Shown piece after piece: positions 48,198 to 57,500 of a DNA stretch of 64,000 nt. Positions within the stretch are counted from its first letter, which is position 1, and every line of letters starts with the position of its first letter. The translations under genes and the position numbers were made by a program. The DNA is taken from positions 62,001 through 126,000 of the forward strand of contig JAKSTG010000004.1 of NCBI GenBank assembly GCA_024402695.1, in the 5' to 3' direction. The stretch comes from Treponema sp. (GTDB taxonomy: Bacteria; Spirochaetota; Spirochaetia; Treponematales; Treponemataceae). The notes beneath the pieces are model-generated. The model did not search any database. It worked only from the letters and a program-made list of their open reading frames with translations, and was not told the origin of the DNA.

Positions 48198-50348
48198 TTA
48201 GTTCTTTACTTCCAGATCTTTCAGAATCATCTGGGGAGTTATATTCCCATTATATATGTTTTTGTTCACGGAAAAAAGAACATCTGCTCTTGTTCCGATT
48301 TTTATGTCTTTGTTGTACCTGTCGCCCTGAGACCAGAACATGGCAGGGAATTTGTATTTTCCGCAGTCAAAGGTCAGTTTCAGGTGGAAAGGTTCTTTTT
48401 TGCCCACAACCATTGCATCACAGACCGGAAGATCTTTTGAAACAAAGAGCAGTTCATCATTTTCGTTTCCGTATGGTTCGAAAAGCTCGATGATTTTCAG
48501 AAGGTCAGGAGTGATGTATTCTGCCGGGATTTCGGCGTCGATTATGTTGTCTGCATTTTGTTCAGAAAGCACAAAGGCTGATGAAAGCTCTTTTGCTTTT
48601 TCCATGAAGGCCGGCAGTTTGTCTTTTGTAAAACTGAATCCGGCAGCGGCGTTATGACCTCCGAAGGCGATGAAGAAATCACCGAAGTCCTTGAGGAAGT
48701 CTGTGGCAACGATGCCGCGGCAGCTTCTCATGCTTCCTGCATAGATTCCGTCTGTTTCTGTAATTGCAAGAGACGGAACATTGTAGGTGTTCATGATTTT
48801 GTTTGCCAGGATTCCTGTTACGCCTTTATGAATTTCTTCGTTCATAACGATACAGATTTTTCCGTTCATTGCTTCAAGGTTTTCTTTTGCCTGGGCAGAA
48901 GTCTTGATGGCGGCTTCATTTACCAGGTTCTTTCTCATTTCATTCAGGTCAATGATTTTTGAAGCAAGGTCATCCCGTTCTTTAGGATCTTCCGAAATAA
49001 GAACTTCCAGTGAAAGATTTGACTGTCCCATGCGGCCCGAAGCGTTGAGGGCAGGGATTACAGTCCATCCAAGATCTTTTGAAGTTACGTAGTTGAAGTC
49101 CAGGGACAGTCTTCGGAAAAGTTCTGCAAGGCCTGGAATCGGACCACGGTTTTTGATTGATTTGAGACAGGAATTTACGAAAAGTCGGTTTTCATTTTTC
49201 ATAGGCATAATGTCTGCAAGGGCGGCTATACCTACAAGCTGAAGGTCCCGTTCTCTTAAGGAATCCAGGTTCTTGTTTTTTCTTGAAGAAAGTGCGTTTA
49301 CGTAAGTGCAGAAAAGATTGAAAAGGCTGTCCGATACAGACTGCTGGTTTTCGTCGTCTGCATATTTTGCGCTTTTTGAAACAGCGGGAAGATCCTTTGC
49401 GTTCTTTCCAGCAAAGGCCGGCCAGAACTGCTTAACTTCTTCACGAAGGTCCATGAATCCGATTTCGATTCCATTACCGAAAAGCTGGTGGAAAAGGGTG
49501 GTGATGCGTTTGTTGTCCCAGACATAAATGTACTGTCCCGAAAGGAAAGAAGGGAGTCTGGTTTCCGAAATGGCAGTTACGCCCGGAATAATCTTTTCTG
49601 TTATTTCCCTGTAGCGGGTAAGGTTTCTGATTTTTGTACAGGTGATGTAGCAGCATTCTTTTCCGCCGTCATCAACTCCTTCCTGAATATCAAGAAGACA
49701 GATTTCGCTTTTGTAGAAATCACTTGAAGAGAAGCGGAGGGCACTTACCAGTTTGTAAGTTACAGCGGCGCCTGAAATGCCGTCAAAAGGGTAGCCTGAA
49801 TCGGAACATTTAGGATCGATTACTGCAACTGCATCAGGAGTCACTTCCGGAGGATTGTGATGGTCTGTTACGATTACATCAATTCCAAGTTCTGCGGCAT
49901 GTTCCACTTCCGGAGCATTTGAAATTCCACAGTCTACAGTGATGATAAGGGTTCCGTTTTCTCTGGCAAAATCATCTACGGCTTCCATTGATAGTCCGTA
50001 GGCTTCTTCCGCAAGGGGAAGTCGCCAGGAAACATCAAGACCCATAGCTTTAAGCTGGTAAAAAAGAATTGCTGTACTGGTGATTCCGTCTACATCGCGG
50101 TCACCGAAGATAAGGACTTTTTCACCTTCTTCTACAGCAGAAAGAATACGGTCAACGGCATCTTCCATTCCGTTAAAAAGGAAAGGATTGTGTTCAAAGC
50201 GGATATCATCTTCCATGTAATACAAAAGATCTTCGCTCTTTGTGATGCCACGGCGTACGAAAATGGACGCAAGAAGCTGGTCCATGCCGAATTTCTGGCA
50301 AAGAGGGGTCACCTCCGCCAGAGTCACAGGAGTTTTTGTATATGTCAT
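48198..50348 (-). CDS. recJ: Single-stranded-DNA exonuclease RecJ
   Basis: RecJ digests single-stranded DNA 5'-3' in recombination and mismatch repair. The 716-residue protein has the DHH family motifs: IFGDRDVDGITS (motif I, normally DxDGxT), ITVDCGIS, VTDHHNPPE (DHH) and the DHHA1 motif FGGHNAAAGFSF near residue 570. The segment between the DHH and DHHA1 domains carries an insertion of about 150 residues (about 215-350) not in E. coli RecJ. AGGGA precedes the ATG. It works with RecO, encoded nearby. Confidence 0.93.
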   Translation of the reverse strand: MTYTKTPVTLAEVTPLCQKFGMDQLLASIFVRRGITKSEDLLYYMEDDIRFEHNPFLFNGMEDAVDRILSAVEEGEKVLIFGDRDVDGITSTAILFYQLKAMGLDVSWRLPLAEEAYGLSMEAVDDFARENGTLIITVDCGISNAPEVEHAAELGIDVIVTDHHNPPEVTPDAVAVIDPKCSDSGYPFDGISGAAVTYKLVSALRFSSSDFYKSEICLLDIQEGVDDGGKECCYITCTKIRNLTRYREITEKIIPGVTAISETRLPSFLSGQYIYVWDNKRITTLFHQLFGNGIEIGFMDLREEVKQFWPAFAGKNAKDLPAVSKSAKYADDENQQSVSDSLFNLFCTYVNALSSRKNKNLDSLRERDLQLVGIAALADIMPMKNENRLFVNSCLKSIKNRGPIPGLAELFRRLSLDFNYVTSKDLGWTVIPALNASGRMGQSNLSLEVLISEDPKERDDLASKIIDLNEMRKNLVNEAAIKTSAQAKENLEAMNGKICIVMNEEIHKGVTGILANKIMNTYNVPSLAITETDGIYAGSMRSCRGIVATDFLKDFGDFFIAFGGHNAAAGFSFTKDKLPAFMEKAKELSSAFVLSEQNADNIIDAEIPAEYITPDLLKIIELFEPYGNENDELLFVSKDLPVCDAMVVGKKEPFHLKLTFDCGKYKFPAMFWSQGDRYNKDIKIGTRADVLFSVNKNIYNGNITPQMILKDLEVKN

Positions 50349-50453
50349 TTCTATAGTTCCCTAAATCAAACAGAAAACAAAAATAAATCGCCTAAAATGA
50401 AGAAGGGCTTATGGAAAGACCCGTTCTCATGGAAAATAACCGTTTTGTTTATT

Positions 50454-51809
50454 TTATATTTTCTTGTATATTAGTTTACCACATTCTACGGAATTTGTGT
50501 TGTATGTAAGGGCTTTTTTTATTTTTTCTGCGGCTGGTGCCAGACATTCTTCATTTTTTCCGAAAACTTCCATTATTAAGTCGCCTTTTGAAACTTTTTC
50601 GCCTTCAGTTTTGTAGAGAATCATTCCGGCGTCAGGGCAAACTGCGTCGGTAGTTTTACTTCTTCCAACTCCAAGTTCGACTCCCGCAATTCCCATTCCG
50701 TAAGCATCAATTGAAATGAAACCGTCTTTTTCGGCATAGATTTCGGTTTTGAAAGGACTTCGGCGGTTTTTGTAGTCTTTTTCCAGCTGATTTACGTCGC
50801 CGCCCTGCATTTCCACATTTTTAAGGAAATATTTATAAGCTTCGCCTGATTCAACGGCTTTGCGGCACTTTTCAAGGCCTTTTTCCGGAGTTTCTGCCAG
50901 GTTTCCAAGAACCAGCATTTCGGCTCCAAGGGCATAAGTCAGTTCCATTACATCGGCCGGTCCGTTTCCTTTAAGACAGTCTATTGTCTCTTCAATTTCA
51001 AGGAAGTTTCCGATTTTCAGTCCCAGAGGTGTATTCATGTTTGTGATGAAGGCAGAGGCTTTTTTGCCCATGGCTTTTACTGTGTCTACAAGGGAAGAGG
51101 CCAGAAGTTCAGCATCTTTTGTGGATTTCATGAAGGCTCCGCTTCCATATTTTACGTCAAAAACCAGTCCGTCACTGCCTTCGGCAACTTTTTTTGAAAG
51201 AATTGATGCAGTGATAAGTGGAATTGATTCAACTGTTCCCGTAACATCCCTGAGGGCGTAAAGAATCTTGTCGGCAGGTGCGATTTTTTCAGTCTGGCCT
51301 GTCATGGCAAAATTGTTCCGGGCAATAAAATCTGAGAATTCAGTTTCTGTAAGATTTGTTCGGTATCCTTTAATGGATTCCAGCTTGTCCAAAGTTCCGC
51401 CGGTGTGGCCAAGAGCACGTCCGCTCATCATAGGATCCTGAAGTCCGCAGGCTGCAACAATTGGAGCAAGGGGCAGGGAGATTTTGTCGCCTACGCCGCC
51501 TGTAGAGTGCTTATCCACAAATGGTCCGTGAAGCTTGGGATTCTTTTTTGCATAGAAATCCATAACGTCACCGGAATAAAGCATTGCGTTTGTAAGGTGG
51601 GCAGTTTCTTCCGGAGTCATGCCGTTAAAGAAAACGGCCATAAGAAACGAACTCATCTGGTAGTCAGGAATGGATTTATCCGTGCATCCTTTTACCATAA
51701 ATTCAATTTCTTCTTTTGAAAGAGTGGTGTTTCCGGAAAGGACTCTTTTTCCTTCTGAGTCTGTAATGAAGATTCCCCGTTTTTTAGCAATGATGTCTGT
51801 GGCGCGCAT
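50454..51809 (-). CDS. Pyrimidine-nucleoside (thymidine) phosphorylase
   Basis: Splits thymidine/uridine with phosphate to base and (deoxy)ribose-1-phosphate. The 451-residue protein has the family signature SGRALGHTGGTLDKLES (about residues 113-129), KHSTGGVGDK for phosphate binding, and a C-terminal barrel-sandwich domain (EKDGFISIDAYGMG). It may be DeoA or Pdp. ATG 51809 has AAGGGGG upstream, with a TATAAT at 51845-51840. It supplies deoxyribose-1-phosphate for the route ending in DeoC. Confidence 0.93.
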   Translation of the reverse strand: MRATDIIAKKRGIFITDSEGKRVLSGNTTLSKEEIEFMVKGCTDKSIPDYQMSSFLMAVFFNGMTPEETAHLTNAMLYSGDVMDFYAKKNPKLHGPFVDKHSTGGVGDKISLPLAPIVAACGLQDPMMSGRALGHTGGTLDKLESIKGYRTNLTETEFSDFIARNNFAMTGQTEKIAPADKILYALRDVTGTVESIPLITASILSKKVAEGSDGLVFDVKYGSGAFMKSTKDAELLASSLVDTVKAMGKKASAFITNMNTPLGLKIGNFLEIEETIDCLKGNGPADVMELTYALGAEMLVLGNLAETPEKGLEKCRKAVESGEAYKYFLKNVEMQGGDVNQLEKDYKNRRSPFKTEIYAEKDGFISIDAYGMGIAGVELGVGRSKTTDAVCPDAGMILYKTEGEKVSKGDLIMEVFGKNEECLAPAAEKIKKALTYNTNSVECGKLIYKKI

Positions 51810-51839
51810 GGTTTTCCCCCTTACCATTTGATTAACATA

Positions 51840-51845
51840 ATTATA
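51840..51845 (-). promoter_or_regulatory. -10 box of the pyrimidine phosphorylase gene
   Basis: A perfect TATAAT on the minus strand, 30 bases before the ATG. The -35 (CCCATT at 17 bp) is weak. Confidence 0.4.
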
Positions 51846-51899
51846 TAACGGAAAAGTGGAAAATGGGATTTAAAAATGAGGTTTAAGAGATTTTGAAAA

Positions 51900-52844
51900 C
51901 TAAAGGATTCCAATTCCGGATTTCAAAGTATTTAAGGAACCGTTGGCAGCTTTTTCGGCCATGTCAAAAACAATCTGCTTGATCTGTAAATAGGATTCTT
52001 CATCTAAGGGCATGTTTCTGGATGCCGAAGCCGGAAGATTTATAATAGAAGAAAGATAGTTGATTCCTATAGGAGATACCTGAAGTTTCTGTCCCTGAAT
52101 GCCTCGGGCACATTCTTCGCAAATAAAGGAACTGTTGTTGTAACTGTAAAATGCCTGAGCAGATGGAGATGCCGGTTCGTTATTCTCAGAAGGGGTTCCG
52201 AACATTTCTTCCAGAAGCCGGATTTTTTCTTTCAACAGATCTTCTTTTGTTTCACTTCTGGAAAAGAGCGGTCTTCCGCAGATTTCGCATTCTTCTGTAT
52301 CCGGCATAAGACCTGAAAGGTGGATGAATCTCCAAAGGAAACGGATAAGTCCTGTTTTCCCCTGTTCTTCGTTGGATAGTTCCAGACCATCAAAGAATCC
52401 GTTCAGAAGAGTCCAGCAGTTTGGAATATTGTCTCCGCCACCTGCACATTCGGTTTTTATTACCAGTTCTGCCGCAAGAAGGGCAGCGTAACTTTTGAAA
52501 AGATTTTCACCGAAAGTGCCGTGGTACTTCTTCACTTCAAAATCGCTGATTTTATTCTGATTTTTCTCGGGAGTTTCATAAATCCAGATATTTCCTGCAT
52601 TCCACTGGGCACACAGACTTTTCAGTTTGGATTTTGGTCCTCCATAAAGACAGGCTTTCACAATTCCGCGGTCCTTTGTTAAAAGAGTGACCAGGGAATT
52701 GTTTTCACCGAGAGAAGAAATTGAAAGTACGACGGCTTCGGTCTGATAGTTACGGTTCAGTTTATTTACCCTGTCCGTAGTATGAGTTTGGACCGTGTTT
52801 TCTTTCGTAGTGTTTGTTGATGATGTATTCTGGAAGGCGGTCAT
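51900..52844 (-). CDS. recO: DNA repair protein RecO
   Basis: RecO anneals DNA and helps load RecA at gaps with RecF/RecR. The protein has an N-terminal OB fold (YQTEAVVLSISSLGENNSLVTLL, core TEAVVLSISSLGEN), a helical part, and a zinc motif CEICGRPL with CEECARG (the second pair far apart, about 45 residues). The family usually begins near residue 30 of this frame. The only upstream start is ATG 52844, which lies 83 bp inside araD and has GGAG 11 bases before it. In between there is only a CTG. So RecO here has a 29-residue polar extension or uses a CTG start. Confidence 0.87.
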   Translation of the reverse strand: MTAFQNTSSTNTTKENTVQTHTTDRVNKLNRNYQTEAVVLSISSLGENNSLVTLLTKDRGIVKACLYGGPKSKLKSLCAQWNAGNIWIYETPEKNQNKISDFEVKKYHGTFGENLFKSYAALLAAELVIKTECAGGGDNIPNCWTLLNGFFDGLELSNEEQGKTGLIRFLWRFIHLSGLMPDTEECEICGRPLFSRSETKEDLLKEKIRLLEEMFGTPSENNEPASPSAQAFYSYNNSSFICEECARGIQGQKLQVSPIGINYLSSIINLPASASRNMPLDEESYLQIKQIVFDMAEKAANGSLNTLKSGIGIL

Positions 52845-53478
52845 CCATTGAAGCTCCGTTCAGGCGGGTGAAAGTAGCCATTTTACAGATTTCTTCAAGA
52901 ACTGTTCCGTTGTAAACAGCTTTGTCTGCATTTTTGCCCCAGGCAAAAGGACCGTGTCCACCGCAGAGAACCATGTTTACTTCACTTGGGTTCAGACCTT
53001 TTTCTTCGAAGTATTTGATGATCTGAAGACCTGTTTCCAGTTCGTAGGCTTTCTGTACAGCTTCTTTTGAAAGGTATGGAGTACAAGGAATGTCTTTCTG
53101 AAGGTGGTCAGCGTGAGTTGTTCCGTAAAGTGGAACTGATTTGCAGGCCTGTGCCCAGCTTACTGCGAAAGTTGAGTGAGTATGGATGATTCCTCCGATT
53201 TCAGCACCACGTTCAAGTCCGAAAACTTTGTAAAGAACTGCGTGAGTTGGAGTATCAGAAGAAGGATTCAGTTTTCCTTCAACCTTGTTTCCGTCAACGT
53301 CTACAATCACCATAGAATCCGGTGTAAGTTCAGGATAAGGAACTCCACTAGGTTTGATGGCGAAAACTCCCTTGTCTTTGTCAAAGGCAGAAACGTTTCC
53401 CCATGTGTAAAGTGCCAGATTGTTGGCAGGAATAAGCATATTGGCTTCGTAAGCAGCCTGTTTGATATCACTGTACAT
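52762..53478 (-). CDS. araD: L-ribulose-5-phosphate 4-epimerase
   Basis: Converts L-ribulose-5-phosphate to D-xylulose-5-phosphate in L-arabinose or L-ascorbate use. The 238-residue class II aldolase-fold enzyme has Zn ligands His99, His101 (IIHTHS) and His175 (GGHGPF), with Asp76 and SGVPY in the phosphate site. The araA and araB genes are not adjacent; the FGGY kinase 6 kb away may be related. AAGGAG precedes the ATG. Its last 83 bp overlap recO in another frame. It is divergent from the aldose-epimerase-like gene. Confidence 0.94.
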   Translation of the reverse strand: MYSDIKQAAYEANMLIPANNLALYTWGNVSAFDKDKGVFAIKPSGVPYPELTPDSMVIVDVDGNKVEGKLNPSSDTPTHAVLYKVFGLERGAEIGGIIHTHSTFAVSWAQACKSVPLYGTTHADHLQKDIPCTPYLSKEAVQKAYELETGLQIIKYFEEKGLNPSEVNMVLCGGHGPFAWGKNADKAVYNGTVLEEICKMATFTRLNGASMDDRLPEYIINKHYERKHGPNSYYGQGK

Positions 53479-53504
53479 GATTAAATCTCCTTTTTTATAT
53501 GTTC

Positions 53505-53533
53505 ATTATATAGTAAGTAAATCGTTTTATGAA
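53505..53533 (-). promoter_or_regulatory. Promoter of araD
   Basis: TTCATA (53533-53528), 17 bp, TATAAT (53510-53505) on the minus strand. The leader is about 20 nt with AAGGAG. Confidence 0.55.
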
Positions 53534-53606
53534 GTTAGATTTTTCTTATTTCCGTGAAGTGTAATTTTTCTATTGTTGCATTACAATGTTCATAAAGGAG
53601 AAAATA

Positions 53607-54524
53607 ATGAGCGAAATCATTGAAATCAAAAATACAAAATACAAAGCAACAATTTCTACTCTGGGCGCCGAAATCTATTCGCTGGAAAGTCTTGAAGACG
53701 GAACTCAGTACATTCACGACGGAGATCCTGCAATATGGCACAACCATGCACCGATTCTTTTTCCATTCGTAGCTCGTTGTCTTGAAAATACTTTCATCAT
53801 TGAAGGAAAAGAAACTACCTGGACAAAGAACCACGGTTTTGCAAGAGACCTGGAAACAAAAGTAATCGAAAAGAATGATTCTAAAGTGGTTTTTGAACTG
53901 ACTGAATCAGAAAAGACTTTGGACCGTTATCCTTATAAGTTCAGTCTGAAGACAACTTATGAAGTAACAGAAAAAGGACTGGACTGGAAAATCACTGTAA
54001 CAAACAAGGATTCAAAACCATTCAGTTTCTCAACAGGAACTCATGCCGCTTTTACTTCCCCAAGAAATACAGATGCTGCCGGAACAAAGATCGAAGACTA
54101 CGAAGTTGTATTTGAAAAGAAGGAACCTCTTACAGCCGTGCTTTGTACACCGGAAGGATTCCTTAAATGTGATGAAGAAGGAACAAGTCCTTTGACTGCT
54201 CCATACGGAGAAAAAGAAACAGGCGTTGTTCCACTTACTGCTGCAGGATTTGCTAATGGACACCTTTTCATGAATACAGGAAGCGATTGGGTTGGTCTTA
54301 AAAATAAAAAGACCGGAAAGATTCTTAAGATCGGAACAAAAGGTTTCCCTTATATTATGCTCTGGCAGAACACTGCAGGGGATCCTCATTTTGTATGTAT
54401 TGAACCATGGTACGGACTTCCGGATGCCGAAAACACAGATCACATTTGGGAAAACAAAGCAGGGCTAATAGAATTGGCTCCAGGCGAGAGCTTTGATGCC
54501 GTTCAGAATATCGTAATCGAATAG
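53607..54524 (+). CDS. Aldose 1-epimerase family protein
   Basis: A 305-residue cytosolic beta-supersandwich protein of the mutarotase superfamily. Catalytic candidates are His76 in KNHGFARD, the His of GTHAAF (about 154) and the Glu of FVCIEPWYG (about 268), with FPFVAR near 52-57. It belongs to the uncharacterised galM-like group rather than classical GalM, which is longer. It probably interconverts sugar anomers for the kinase or AraD pathway. AAAGGAG precedes ATG 53607; the frame extends to 53586 without a ribosome site. It ends before a strong bidirectional terminator. Confidence 0.88.
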   Translation: MSEIIEIKNTKYKATISTLGAEIYSLESLEDGTQYIHDGDPAIWHNHAPILFPFVARCLENTFIIEGKETTWTKNHGFARDLETKVIEKNDSKVVFELTESEKTLDRYPYKFSLKTTYEVTEKGLDWKITVTNKDSKPFSFSTGTHAAFTSPRNTDAAGTKIEDYEVVFEKKEPLTAVLCTPEGFLKCDEEGTSPLTAPYGEKETGVVPLTAAGFANGHLFMNTGSDWVGLKNKKTGKILKIGTKGFPYIMLWQNTAGDPHFVCIEPWYGLPDAENTDHIWENKAGLIELAPGESFDAVQNIVIE

Positions 54525-54552
54525 TTTTTTCAAAAATACTTATTGAATAAAC

Positions 54553-54588
54553 AAAGGCGGTTCTTTCGAACCGCCTTTGTTATTTTTC
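54553..54588. terminator. Bidirectional terminator
   Basis: AAAGGCGGTTC (54553-54563) and GAACCGCCTTT (54568-54578) form a perfect 11-bp stem with a TTTC loop. A T-rich tail lies on the plus side and an A-run on the other, so it can serve both convergent genes. Confidence 0.85.
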
Positions 54589-57500
54589 TAATACTGGTTT
54601 TCTACAGAAGAGATTGATGCTGATAAATCATTGTCTGTTTTTCCGGTTTTGTTCCAGTAATGGCAGAGAAGGAATCCTTCTTCACTTCTGTTTGAATCCA
54701 TTGGATAATAGTTCAGACTACAATTAACGAATTCGAATTTCCAGGTTTTTGCGGCTTCAAGTTCGCTTTCATAATCCTCGTTTGTTCCCTGGTATAAAAC
54801 AAAACCGAGCCACTCTTTGTTTTCGCTTGTCAGGTTTTCTTCAAAATATGTTACATCAACATTTTCAAAACGGACTGTAACATTTTTTGCGTTAGAAAGG
54901 TTAGAAAGACGAAGTGCATTTGAATTATGGTAAAGATAGAAATTACTGTCTTTTACTGTAATGGTTGCATTGTCATCCAGGTTGTAGAAGTTCAGCGCAT
55001 TGTGTGTCATGTTTCTTCCATCTACATAAATATTTGAAACTTCGATGTTTTTTACCTTTTCACTGGTTACAGAATAAGGCTGTTCAAAAAGATTGTAGGT
55101 CTTCTTTCCGTCTTCGGTTTCTGTTCCTGAAACAAGAATATCGCTGATAATAACATTACGGCTGTTTACAGAAATGGCTGCATTGCTTGAAGCAGTTTTT
55201 GCCGGGACGGTAATATTTGAATCTGAAATAATAGTAGTATCATCTGTTTTACGGATTGAAAGACTTGCGTATTCAGCAGGGTATGTTATTCTCCAGTAAT
55301 CAGGTTCAAGGTAACTATTACTACCGACTGTTGCTTTTCCATTCTTGAGGATCACTTCATCAAAGAGATAGAAAAGCTTAAGTTTATTAAAGCTGTTCAT
55401 GGAAAATGGATTTTCTGAAATAACTTCTCCGTTGTAACGGCAGTTTTCAAAAACAAAATTCCATGTTTTCAGAGCTTCAATTTCTTTGTGAATTCCAGCT
55501 ATAGAATTAGATGTGCTCTGGTAAAGAACAACTGCAGCCCATTCGCCGTTTCCTGCATTTGTTTCATCATATTTCCAGTCAATGTTTTCAAATTTTACTG
55601 TTACGTTTTCTGCGTAAGACAGGTTTGAAAGACGCAGAATATTGTTGTCCGATTTGATATCGAAGTTACTGTTTTTTACTGTAATTTCTGCATTGTCTTC
55701 AAAATTGTAGAAGTTCAGGAAGTTATGTGTAATGTTTGTTCCGGTTACATTCAAGTCTGTGATTTCTACAGATTTAATTTTTTCTGCAGAAGTGCTGCAA
55801 GGCTGTTCAAAGACATTGTAAGCAGGTTTAGAATCAGATCCTTTTAGAGAAACATTTGTAATTACAATGTTGCTTTTGTTTGTAAGGATTGCCGCATTTG
55901 AACCTTCAGTTTTTGGAACAGAAAGTAAAGCATTACTGATTTTGAATGTGTCTTCTGATTCTGTTACAGCTTTAGTTAAAGTGCTGTCAGAGTATTCAAT
56001 TTTCCAGTCAGATGCTTTTGTTTTTATGACATATTTGCTTCCATTATTTACATAAAGAATTAAAAGCTTTCTGAAACTGTTCAGGTTTTCTGAATTTGAA
56101 GTAACAAGTTCTCCGTTATAACGGCAGTTTACAAAGTTGAAATTCCATGTATTTAAAGCTTCAATTTCAGCCTTTAATCCGTCCAGAGTTTTTGCAAGAC
56201 TCTGATAAAGAATGATTGATGCCCATTCACCGTTTTCTGCATTTGTTTCATCATATTTCCATTCAATGTTTTCAAATGTTACAGTAACGTTTTTTGCATT
56301 TGAAAGGTTAGACAGACGAAGTATATTGTTGTCAGCTTTAATGTCAAAAGTACTGTCTTTTACTGTAATTGTGGCATTATCATCTAGATTATAGAAATTC
56401 AGGAAGTTATGTGTAATGTTTGTTCCGTCAATGTCCAGATTTGAAACATTTACGGTTTTGATTTTTTCTGCAGAAGTGCTGCATGGCTGTTCAAAAATGT
56501 TATAGGCAGGACTTGCTTCTGCACCGGTAATTAGGACATTGTCGATTTCGATGTTCTGGGCATTTAATAATACAGCTCCGTTGGAAGAATCCTTTTTAGG
56601 AGTCTTGATTACAATGTCTTTTACTGTTGCAGTGCTGCCAGAAATTTTTACAACTTCTGAAACTTCACTAGAGTTATAAAGTTTTTTTCCGTTTATTACG
56701 ATGTCACATCCAGGGAAATCAAAACGAGTATTGTTCTTTGTTTCCGGATTGTCGAAGTCTGTATTGTATGAATACATGAGGCAGTCATTTCCGGAATGGT
56801 TGTCGTTAATGAGCTTTCCGTTGTATGTACAGTTTTCAAAAATGAAGTGCCATGTTTTTACAGCTTCAATTTCTTTTGCAATGTCGGCGCGGGATGTAAA
56901 TGGTGTCTGGTAGATAATGAATCCGTTCCATTCAGAATCAGGACAAGTGTAGTTTAGGTCAACATTTTCCAGTTTGATTGTAACATTTTTTGCGAAAGTC
57001 CAGTTTGAAAGGCGGATGAAAGGATCGTCATCGTTTCTTGTAAATGAGCTGTTTTTTACAGTCATTACTGCATTGTCGGCAAAGTTGTAAGCTGCCAGGG
57101 TGGTGTGTTCGATGTTTCCTGTAGTTTTCAGGTTTTCAACATAAATGCTCTGGATTGGAGTTTTTTCAGCTCCGCAAGACATGTTGAATACATTGTAATT
57201 CATTTTGCTGCTTGAAGAACCGTCATCACCTTCGAGTGTAAGGTCTTTGATAACAATGTTTGCAGTATCCAGAGGGAATGTGTTTTTACTTACGGCAGCT
57301 GGATTGTTTCTTGGGTAACCGTTGCGTCTGGTGATGAATTTATTGTTCTTTCCATCGAATACAGTTGTGTTTCCTGTTGTAGTAATAACGCTGTTTGTAA
57401 TGTTTACGAAATGGGAAGTACGGATACCGTCTTCACTTTCACATGCCACAACATACACACCGTTTTCTGTAACAAAGAAAGATTTTGTTTCAGTAATGTC

